From NCBI GenBank assembly GCA_964017185.1, contig OZ024869.1:56260761-56324760 (forward strand): a stretch of 64,000 bases of DNA. The letters run 5' to 3'. Under the pieces are notes generated by a model. The model worked only from the letters and a program-made list of their open reading frames with translations, had not been told where the DNA came from and made no database searches. The position numbers and the translations under genes are program-made. Shown piece by piece: positions 27,101 through 39,100 of the stretch. Positions within the stretch are counted from its first letter, which is position 1; every line of letters begins with the position of its first letter. The stretch is from Rugalucina vietnamica (Eukaryota; Mollusca; Bivalvia; Lucinida; Lucinidae).

Positions 27101-30100
27101 CTCTAAGACACAACATAAAAAGAAATTAACTTACATAACTCCGAAACAAATTAACCTCAGTAATAAAAACCCCTGTAAGGAAGACGTCCCGACTCACTAT
27201 ACCCTCCATTGTATCCTATGGGGGTTAGATTTTTCTACGATCACTCTATGACTACATTGTATCCTATCTCAAGTTATGGCAAAATCCACAAAAATCTCCA
27301 AGAAATATGAGCCGCCACATGGGAAAACCATAAATCTGCATAGGCAAAAACAAAGGCACAGATCAGTTTCGCAGTAACTGCATAGCTGATCAGCGCCTTT
27401 GTTTTCGCTACACGGATAGTACAATATTCCTCTACTTTCTAAATCCAAAATTTCTAGTTTCTAACCATCTTATCTTCTGTGACTGTCACGGTACAGGCCG
27501 GTTTGTGTCAGACCTGGTCAGAACCCAAATTGTTTGTTGTCTAACGCACAGGCTCATATCATGTCAGTATATTGCATGCATTTCTAGTCATGATTTCTTT
27601 TAAATGTATTTGTTAAAATAATAAATCGCCACATTTAAGATCATGCTATAAAGCTGAAGGTTAATGCCATTGAAATCCTCATGCTAAGCAGAACAAAGTT
27701 AATATTCAAGACTTAAGGCTAGATTTACTTAGGTAAACAATGTGAAACTGTGTCCATTTATATAAAGACAGTGTTAGAATAATAATGGTGATTAAAAGTT
27801 ATATTGTAATTGCTATTAAAATATTGGTGTTTGTAGAATGGTGTGTATCTAAGGTCTCTTTGCAGAAAGTACATTTCGTACAAGCATCATTCTCCTACAA
27901 GAATTTTTTTTTTTTTTCAAATCAGTCACAAACCAGTATGTGCACCTACAGAAAATAGAAATCATTTAGGTATCAGACTTTCTCTTTAAAATGCAGACTT
28001 TCTGTATGCTAAATAATTGATGAAAGATGACATGCGCTATCATTTTTTGCAAATAGTAATAAACAGGCTTTAAGTACATCAAGACATGTTTTTCATATTT
28101 ATATTCCAAGACTAAGTGTCTTTTTTGTAACAACTGTACCTCGGGTGGCCCCCATGGCCGAGCGGTAAAGAGCGCTGTTTCTTAATCACTTGATCATCTC
28201 ACCGCTGTGTCTGGTGTGGGTTCAAGCCCTGCTCTGGCCACATGTGAGACAAGCCAAGTTCTGTTTGCTGGTGTGCCAGGTGTTTTTTCTCGGGGTTCTC
28301 CCATTTTCGCCCCACCTACTGATTGGCCCGTCTCATATGAGCTGAAATAATCTTGAAAGGGACGTAAAACTGAATAAAAAAAACCAAAAAAACTGTACCC
28401 CAGTGGAAAGTATTAGCTCGTCAAGAAGTGACATCTAGGGCAGATTTCATTGGACAACTGTTTTTCTGTGTTTAAAACCTTTGAATAGACTGACAATCTG
28501 TCTGTCAATGAACTATCCAGTATCCACTCTATAAAACCATGATGTAACAAAATTTCTTACTGCCTAGGTTGGTGCAATGTACTCCACAAGTTTTTGGAAC
28601 ACTTGTGATAACAATATTTATTCATGCGCGGATCCAGAGGGGGGGACCGGGGGTCCGGACCCCCCCTGGAATTTGAAAATTTTACCTAAACCAGAGGACC
28701 AATGGTCCTGTAAACGCTCACCTGAGATCAGCTGCATATACCAATAAACATGTTTGAATATTATGGTATTTAACTCCAGTGCAGGGGCAGATAAGCCCTT
28801 GGGCCATTTTCTTTTTTCAGAATCTTCAATATTCTGTCCATTTGCCAATTTCCTGTTGGCTTTTTCCTTCAAATCCCTACTGAAAATATGAGTGAAATAT
28901 CACTGAAATTTCAATGATATTTCAGTGAATTGCAATGGAACCCTTATTAGCAATGAAATATCACTGAAATTTCAGTGAACATTTATTTTTCAATGGAATG
29001 TCAATGAAATTTCAGTGAAATATCAATGATATATTCCATTGAAATTTCAGTGAAATATCAATGAAATATCACTGAAATTTTCAGTGCTATTTCAAAGAAA
29101 TTTCAATGATCACATGACCAATAACCACATTACCCATAATCCCATGACCTCTGACCCTACTTCCTTTTCCTGTTGCACATAATTTTGAAAGGCAAACAAA
29201 AATCTAATCTGTACTAAATCTTCAAACATCTAAGGCATAAAAATGACTACAAACTAGAAATTTGAAAACAAAACAGCAGACAAGTTCAGAGTTAGTAACA
29301 GGAAGAGGATAGTGCAAAACATTGATGGGAAGTGGTCTAGAGGATGTTTATGTAGAAGACATGAGGGACTGAGAGAACAATCATGTGTAGACAAAATTGA
29401 TAAAGGCTATATAGGGCTAATATACATATATGTAAGCTACTTTGAAGAACTTTTATTTTTAAGATATGAAAATATGTGCATGTTGTTCTCAACATAGTTT
29501 CTCATCTATCATACTGTCTGGCTGGGGAAGATTAGATTTCATAAGCTTCTAATTTAGAGACCAGCCAAGAATATGAACACAACCCCATTCCCCCACCCAT
29601 TACCTCTCAAAGTTACAAATCACAAGTCAGTCCTATTAGGCCTTAAAAACAAACAACTAAGTGGATGGAAGGTCAAGTAGCAGCAAAACTGACAGTACAG
29701 ATAGATATCATGAAAGAAATGAAAGTATGTTTGTTTTATATAATAACTTTTTTGTATTTGGTTGCATGTTCTAACCAATCCTCCAGACATATTGCAACTA
29801 GGTGTCTGGCAGGGGTTAAACTGAAATTTCAGTGTTATTTCACTGAAATGTCAGTGCTATTTCATTGAAATTTCAGTGATATAGCATTGAAATTCCACTG
29901 ACATTCACTGAAATTTCAGTGCTATACCATTGAAATTTCAGTGCTATATCACTGAAATTTCAGTGAAATGAGGGGGAATTTTTACACTGAAATTTCAGTG
30001 CTATAGCACTGAAATTTCAATAAAATTCATTGAAATTTGATTGATAAAGCACTGAAATTTCAAAGATATAGCACTGAAATTTCAGTGAAATGAGGGGGAA

Positions 30101-33100
30101 TTTTTGCACTGAAATTACACTGAAATTTCAGTGAAATTACAATGGATATTTTCAGTAGGGATGACATTTTAACAGTTTTCCCAATTCAGATGCACAGGCA
30201 ACCCATGTTGACCTTGCCATAAACTTGGTCAAGGTCATCACAGGGTCATGATTTATATATACATTGGAGTACTTTAGCCATCGATGCCTCACGCCAAGTT
30301 TCCTTGAAATCAGTCTATTGGTTTCAGAGAAGATGATTTTTGATGGGTTTTACCATATATGGGCATGGCGGCCATCTTGGTCATGTGACCTAGATTATTT
30401 ATATACACATTGATTCCCCCATTCTATAGATGCTTCACTTAAAATTTGGCTTTGTTTGGCCAAGCGGTTTCAGAGGAGAAGACGTTTGAATATTATGGAA
30501 ATATACATGTATATTGCCCCGGGGTGGGGGCACATGAGCCCCTGGGGTCAAATTTTTTTCAGAATCATTAATATCCAGTCCTACTGCCCATTTCCTGCAA
30601 GACTTTCACTTTAAATGACATTTTAAAAGTTTTCCCCATTCAAATGCATTGGTGACCTATGTTGACCTTCCCGTAAAATAGGTCAAGGTCATCACAGGGT
30701 CATGATTTATATACACATTGTAGTGCTTGAGCCATCGATGCTTCGTGCCAAGTTTCGTTGTAATCGGTCAACCGGTTCTGGAGAAGAAGATTTTTGAACG
30801 GTTTTTACCATATATGGGCATGGCGGCCATCTTGGTCATGTGACCTGGATTTTTTATATACATATTTGTTACCCCTTCCTATTGATGCTTCACATAAAAT
30901 TTCGCTTTGATTGGCCAAGCGGTTTCAGAGGAGAAGATGTTTGAATATTATGGAGATATACATGTATATTGCCCCGGGGTGGGGGCGGATGAGCCCCTGG
31001 TGCCCAATTTTTTTCAGAATCATTAATATTCAGTCCTACTGCTCATTTTCTGCAAGATTTTTCCTTTAAATGACAATTTAACAATTTTTCCCATTCAAAT
31101 GCATTCGCGACCTATGTTGACCTTGCCGTAAAATAGGTCAAGGTCATCATAGGGTCATGATTTATATACACATTGTAGTGCTTGAGCCATTAATGCTTCA
31201 TGCAAAGTTTGGTTGAAATTGGTCCAGTGGTTCCGGAGAAGAAGATTTTTGAAGGGTTTTTACCATATATGGGCATGGCGGCCATCTTGGTCATGTGACC
31301 TGGATTATTTATATACACATTGGTTCCCCCTTCCCATAGATGCTTCATGTAAAATTTGGCTTTGATTGGCCAAGCGGTTTCAGAGGAGAAGATCTTTGAA
31401 AATGGTGGACGACGGACGGACGGACGACGGACGACGGACGACGGACGGACGACGGACGGACGGACGGACGCCGGAGCATGGGTATACTATAAGCTCACCT
31501 TGTGAGCCTGACGGCTCAGGTGAGCTAAAAAAGGTACTTTCGGGATTTTTTGGGGGTTGGACCCCCCCTCGTCTGTGACCATAAATTACCATCTGTGACC
31601 ATAAATTACCATTTTCGTTGGACCCCCTCTCATGAAAATTTCTGGATCCGCGCATGTTCATTGTTCTGGTAACTTGTAAGTGGATCAGAAAAATTTAAAT
31701 GAAATAAAATAAGACACCTAACGAAAATTCCTGACTACCTAAATAACCATTTAGATCTTGAAATAATTAGTGTGATTCATGTATTTACATGTTAACACAG
31801 TTTTGATACACCTGGTTTATACAAAAAAAATATGAAATGATAGTGTCTAATGAAATTGGGGATACGTAATGCACACCTGAACCACTAATGCAAGAGAAAA
31901 ATGATTGCATGAAATTATATACAGCTACATATCCTTCACTTCAGATAACTATAACAACTCAAACTTTGTTAGCCTGGATGGAGCAGTCAGACAGCAGACT
32001 TATTACCAAGATGTAGAAGGTTCAGGTTTGGCACATTATTCTACTAGTTGCTGAAAAGATGATCTGGCAAATAATGATATACGTTAGTCATTGATATACA
32101 AGTTAATTTTTGTCACCCGTGACCTGCATTGTGCTATTTACCTGTAAAGTCAACCGAACAGGGAACCAAAAGTGATCTTTGACACAGGTTTACTAAATAA
32201 AATTATAGCCAATAAGGTAAGATTGTCTGGAGTAAGTGTTTTAGGATGACTGACTATCATGCCCATAACTTTATAGTTCTTGACTATATATAAACAATAG
32301 CAAAACAAAAATGATCAATCAAGCAAACAAAAGTCTGGTTCTGCTGCACGAATTCTTAAAAATGTCCATGAAACTTGAAATAAAGAAGCAAATATTCATT
32401 ACCATGATTTCATCCTAGTATATAATTCTAAAAAAATATCAACGAAAAAAAGTGTGAACAGAGGTTTTATTCTTATCATTTTTTTGCAGATTTTTTATCT
32501 CCGATAATTGTCACTGTGTCACAGTTTGAGACCCTAGTTTAGTCCGATCTGCTATATCAATGGGATCTTTATCTAAATAAATGGTTTATTTAACATGATT
32601 TTTGCACAAGTGTTGCTTGTTTAACTTTTTATTCATTTTTCATATTGCATGACAATTATCAATATTTTATACTTACAGACTTTAAAAACCCATTAATTGT
32701 TAAGTTTATCACTCATAAATGAAAACTTCCAAGATTTTAGAGTGCCCATGCTTCTTGTGTCATTTCGGTTAGGCTGATGTATTTGTAATTAATAATGCTC
32801 AGCCGGGAAAGAAACTGAACTAATCTTTCTAATAAATATTAATACACATGTAGTTGTGGCATTTTTAAGTCCACGAGTATACATGTAGTTAAGTAATCAT
32901 TGGAAAACAAGTGACAATGCCTATTTCTTGTTTGTTTAGATCCATGTCCTAGAGTTACTGTCAAAGAGTTACTGTTTGAAATTCCAGGGCAAAATAATAA
33001 GACTAAACATTAGATATTGATTAGGAAAACATTTGAGCTCTAATTTCTAGGTTTCTTCTCTTCATTAAAGGGTTGTTTCAGAAAATTTGTAATGATCTCT

Positions 33101-36100
33101 CAGTCGTAATGAAAATCTATGCTAAAGGACAGTATACCCCAAGTTTTGCATTTAAAACAAAAACTGCGCATTCAAAACAAGATATCCTCCATGAAATAAT
33201 GTCTCTGCAATATGGCCTTGCCTGTTCCACAACATTAAACACCTACCCAGCCTTTACTTTTATGAAACATTTCTTCAACCTCCACCATGTCACTACTACC
33301 CCTCCTGATGGGGAACAATAAAGGGGCCATAAGTTCTCCAACCCTTACTCCCAGCCCCTCTGTCTCACTTTGCTTCAAAACCTGCACTTCCTTTGTATCA
33401 GGTTTTTCTACAATTCTAAGTTTATCCTTCTCAGCAGTTTCCTTGGAAACCAATCTACGGATCTGTGCCATGGTTTTTAAATGATCTTATTGATGTTATT
33501 ATAATAACTTTATGTACACATCTTCATTCTTTCAGGATTCATTTTATTTTTTTTTTCTTTTAATAAATGACTCAAAAATACAAGACTGAATTTGTAGTCA
33601 AAGAATGTTTCAAAAATGTAATCCAGCCTTGAAGACATGTAAAGGATGGAACAAAGATTAATACAGACTAACAAGAAAATGGAGGTCAAAATGATACTTC
33701 CCCAGTCAGAATCTTGGGAACTTTACCTTATTCCTAAATAAAAAAGAAAACATAGTACATTGTAATACTTTCCAAAATACTGAAATCATCAAAACTTACA
33801 ACCTGTACCATCAACATTGAGAGACACAGCTATTCCTTTTTCTTTTATTTAATAAAATGACCATATATGAAAATCTGAGTCTATTGTTTTTATCTAAAAA
33901 GTATTTTTCTCAGAAAATGTCCTTGCAGAATAGATGGTAATAAATTTGCCTACAGAATCTTGAAATGCCAATTTGTTTTAAATATTCATGGCAGAAAATT
34001 CCCAAATGACTTCTTATCTCTATAATAATGTCTTCACACTCTTCAAAGTCTTGTGCATAATTCATGATGTGCATGGTTTTCAATCAAATAAGATGCTAGA
34101 TTGTATCAATAACCATCCAATCAAACAACAGAGACCAAAATAGGATGTTTGTCATTAATTTTGCGAAACAAGTCTATATATATCCTATCCCCAAATATGA
34201 TATTAGGAGAATTTGTTTCTTTTTTTTTTTTTTTTTTTTTCTAGTCATTTCTGCTGTGTGAGTGACATGCAGACACTAAATATTTTAGGTGTAACTTAAG
34301 TTTAGCTATAATGATTAATTTACAATTCATTTACAATGTAGGGTATGCTGCTACCTGGCTATATCATAAAATCAAGCTTATAAAGTAGTGTAACAGGTGA
34401 AAAATATGCTTATCACCTTTTGCCCCAGCTGAGGATCGAACCAGGATCTCTTGCTTGCTAATCCAACACTCCCGCATCGCTGTAAAAGCAGGCTTGTACC
34501 GCAAGGCGATACAAGTGTGTATTATACCTAGCACTACTACATATTCCCCCTCCATTTTATATTCATCCCCGAATCTCAATTAGACATTCACGAACCTAAA
34601 TTCGACACGGATGTGCTCCGAGCCTTGGATGGGTCATTTAACATTTGGCGCCAAATGTAACAGGTGAAAAAATGCTATATTAAATCACCTTTTGCCCCGG
34701 CTGAGGATCGAACCAGGAACTCTTGCATGCTAATCCAACACTCTACCGTGTCGCTGTAAAAGCCGGCTTGTACCGCAAGGCGATACAAGTGTGTATTATA
34801 CCTAGCACTACTACAGTAGCGTTCAAAGCATCTAGTTCTGACAACAGCCTGCATTACAAATGGGTAGGACCTTAAACATGATTTTTAATAAAAAGAGTAA
34901 ATCCCACATCCATTTTAATGTAAAACCAGAGAATGAACTTGCTTTTTAACAAGTCAACATGATTTTGATTTAGATGATCTACCCTGTAATTTTAGCCTGT
35001 CTGTTCAGGACTGTTTTCATTGTTACACATTTGTTCGACGCTTGTAAGAGACTGATTTCCACTTCTTAGTTCTAACCCCTGGTTAGGCCCTGTCATCTTG
35101 TAAACCATTTAGATTCAGGCCAGTTCTTAGATTTATGTTAGGTATCCTAGTGTAAGTAATAATCACGCACATAACACTTCCTGGCTCAATTAAAATACAA
35201 GCATAGGGCAAACAATTAATTTATCATTATTCTTACATGCATTCACGTAAGTCCTTGCTCCATGTCCAGTGACAAATTTAAAAAGCACCTTTTCACATGC
35301 TATATCTGACTTTGGAAAATCCCATACAAATATGGCGGCTTGCTGTCTACGTCATCAAAAGTCACTCACTTCAAAAATAATTAAATCTATTGGCAGACAA
35401 ACACACAACATGTCTGAACTACATTGCAATTTCAAACTAAGTATTTTGACCAAACAGGAACCAAATTTCAAGTTTGCAACAGCTAAATCTTCTAAGTAAC
35501 TGGCATTTCAACACTGACATAGTAAATATACAAAGGGAAACCAAGGTTGGGACATGTGGAGATAAATGACTGCTCATTCCATCATTATCATGAAGTATAT
35601 ATCTGACTAAAATAAAATAATTTGGCTGCAATAGAAAATAAGGCTTTTCAGCAAAGTTACCATGCCTGATTTATTGATGCTGCCTGTTCCTTGATAAATA
35701 TTAGTTGCGATGAACTCCTAACAGTGGTCAATGAATATTATCAATATTTTGATTGATTTCATATAAGAGATAAGGTAAGTTTAGCTGCCCATACATTTTT
35801 AAGTAGAACAAGTAATCATAAAATGTTGACATGAATCGGTAGCCCAAATGTTAACGAACATAGAAGACCAACTGTCAAAATTTTAGGGTGATTGGAAAAA
35901 GTATTATTGACTTGTGTTGAGTTTCAAAATTTTGGGTATAAGAAAAATGTAACAAAAGTGACACCGTGTACATGATTTGACCATAAACCAATCAAAAGAT
36001 TGGATAATTTCAACACAAAAGTAAAGAGCATGTGGTGTCTAAAAATAAATGTGTTACATCATCATTTTTTTGTGTGAACAGGAGGAGAGGCATGAGAACA

Positions 36101-39100
36101 AAGGTGCGTGATTATTGTGTAGCGTGAAAAAGCATACTCGTAGGATAATAAAAGTTTATTTGCGGCCTGACCATCACCTTATGACTTGATCATGCATTAT
36201 ATGTAATTGTAACATGAGGCGTATAAGTCAACACCAGAAAAAAATCCTTTAAAAAGACTTTTGTCACAATCAATGGGGTTTGATAACCAATTAAGATCAA
36301 TTAAGTTTTTCTTTCAACTTCTTTCATCTCCCGCCAAATGTCAAAACTATACCGGAAGTTAAAATTGACATGTTGCTACAACAAAGCCGCCATTTTGTTT
36401 CATGTGTTTCGTTTTCTAATTTTCAAACTCTGTTTACTCCCCTATAAAAGCAAATAATCGTTTATTTCAAATCGAAACAGTTAAAATATTGACCAAATAG
36501 TTATCTTGTCCTCTTCAATTAAATTCATTCGACTGTTTATAGCATGACAAGGCAGTTGAAATCTCAAGTTGAATGACCTACTTTCGTTTCGCGTTTACCA
36601 GTTCACTAACAACAATATTCAATCAAAAATTTCCCGTGAAAAACATACCTTGCTTTTGAGCACTTGTGCCGAAGTCCCTTGGACAAGTCCAGGGCGCTTT
36701 ATTTGTTCTGATTTCCCTTCAGCAATCCCATCAACAGTACTGAGAGTCAAACGTCGAGGTTGTTTATGAATGTCACTTGGCTTCTCCTCCTCTTTCGCAG
36801 CCCTTTGCCACTGACGTCGGGAGCCTGCTGCCTGAGTCGCAGGCCTCTGCTGGACCACGGGTACGACATCTGGAGTCCTTGACCCTGCAGCTGTAGCCGG
36901 TCTCAGTGAAACATTATCAATAACTCCAGTTGTGTACGAAGGATGAGTCTGTAAATTAGCCGCGGCCGAACTTGGTCGAATCTTCGATTTACCCTTTGAA
37001 GTCACAGATGAATCCTTTCCTGGTGGCATTTTAACAAGTGCCTCAATCAATTCAGCGTCCTTTCCACTAATGTAAGTTTGTCTTACGAGATCACTGTCCC
37101 ATTGAGAAACCCACTGGAGGTTTTGGGGACCAAGCAATTTCTTCTCTAGACGTTCCAATTCCCTGGCCTCGTTTTCGTACCTGTCAACAAAATAGAATTA
37201 AAGTGGTTGTCCCAGAATCAGAATAGTTTAAACTGACAATACCACACCAGGGGGATGGGGCTAGACCGGAGGGGATTAGTCCCGAGCTCTCACAAGAGAA
37301 TCAGGGAGTTCATTCCAATCTCTAATAGTCTGGAGGGGGGGGGGGGACTGTGTAAATAGGCATTTGTACTTGCTGACGGTTTCTGAAATGCCAAGGAGTG
37401 TTGATTCCTACAACGCCTATTTTTGGGGATAAGGTCATCCGTGAGTAGTTTCCTTCTTTTCTGCAGGGATTCCCATTTTAGTTTTTTAAGGATGTCAGTC
37501 ATACTACCTTTTTCATATGTATAGTTCCTAGTTACAAACCTAGCCGCACGCTTTTGCACTTTCTCCAAGACCTTCATAATGAGGGTCCCAATTCAAGAAT
37601 AGGTATCACCAGACCTTTATAGGCAGCTTCTCTCACATCTTGGGGGCAAGAAAACAGATTTCGTCTCAAAAAACCAAGGGTCCTATTGGCTTTGGTGCAC
37701 ACATTGCTGGTGTGAGTATTCCATTCTAAATCCTTAGTTATTGTTACACCAAGATATGATACTTTCAACATTTTCCAACACAGTACCCTCAAGCTTGTAA
37801 GAAGCCTGGATTTTACTAGTACGTTTATTCGTCAGCTGCATCATGTTGCACTTGACGGGTTGGAATCTCATACCCCGATTTAATGAAACTATCACCTCCT
37901 CCACCTATGACCGGGCTAGAGTGCGGGGCAATTACTTTTTGACTGTCCCCGCAGTGCAAGGGAAATTACGTGGTTTTAACATTAGATAGGATCCTTACCC
38001 AAGGCAGAGTTTCTGGCGTGGGACTCCGGTGTGTGGGCTTATCATGAGCAGGGCACTGAAAGCCCCAGCCCTTCCAGGTTAGGTCTGGGTGCAGTGGTTT
38101 AATATAAATGCGCCTAAGGTTAAACATGGATCACTGATCCCAGATACGGTTTGAAGGGGAGTGCAGTGTCAACAAGTAAGCAAGTCCCGGAACCGGCGCA
38201 AACAGAGTAAAGCCGATTTCCAGATTAGGCCCCCTAACATTTCGCATGTTTCGAAAACACACCCATGTAACATGATGTACAGAGATGTTAGAGATGCAAA
38301 AAACAAGTTGGCTTCTTTAAAAAGAAACCAACGAAAAGGTCAGCAGCAGTTTGATATAAGAGCTTCCTTTTGCTCTAGATTTCAGTGTTGCTGATTCTCC
38401 GGTTTGTCATTAATTTCGATTCCCATACGTTTCAGTTTCGTATAAATATCGTTTCTTGTTATGAACGCTAGACCAGTGTAGGCACTGACTAAAATTTCTG
38501 ATGTTACAGAATCAAAGCTAATTCTAAAGAGAACACGATTACAATCAAATATGTCGATATGTCACAGTGTAGAAAACCATTTTGCAATGCAGTCAATTTG
38601 TGACAGAGTTCTGAATTTTGACTTGCAGCCACACTGCCGGAAAGAGACCCATGGGTCCGATGTGATGGACTAAAAGTCAGCCATATAGAGTTCCTATAGT
38701 TTCTGTACCCCTCATCAGGGTATCTACGATCTTAACTTAGATGCGCTATGATAAGAAGTCGCCACGATCGAGACTGCTTGCTAGATATTTACCGCTTTTG
38801 ACAGGGAGTGTCAACAATGGATAAATTAAATTGTTTGCGGTGAACTGTTTAGTCAACATAGACGGGTTCACTAGTTTTTACTTTTCCAATGAAATTTACC
38901 GAAGATAAATTTTGACATTTTTCTTACAAAACATACCGTTTGAAGGTACACGTTAGAACCGACTCATCGATGTGGATTTAACGAGTACCCACGATAATAA
39001 GAAATACACTATATTTGTATGCACCTTAACATCACAGTTTTACCAGTGTTCTCAGTACATAAAGTGTGGTTGAAGGGGTAGAGCAGTACTGTCCCGAAAC

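Larger units (their letters stand above)
28623..31656. mobile_element. outer element of a three-level nest (CATGCGCGGATCCAG inverted repeats)
   Basis: The left end CATGCGCGGATCCAGAGG and right end TTTCTGGATCCGCGCATG are inverted repeats, both next to GGACCCCC-type runs. Without its insertion the element would be about 225 bp, a size fitting a MITE. A HINE-like element (28716-31525) sits inside it. Confidence 0.75.

Noticed and set aside
31366..31661. Arg/Asp/Gly-rich and Ser/Pro/Arg-rich open frames on both strands
   Set aside because: They arise from the ACGG/ACG microsatellite of the nested element and have no other coding evidence.
37290..37910. Active LINE or a host gene on the minus strand
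   Set aside because: Only C-terminal reverse-transcriptase motifs remain, separated by frameshifts, without palm motifs or endonuclease.
37911..38160. Possible spliceosomal snRNA gene or pseudogene
   Set aside because: The local GC rise and phrases such as GACTCCGGTGTG recalled U1, but I could not align a 5' end, stem-loops or Sm site, so no call is made.
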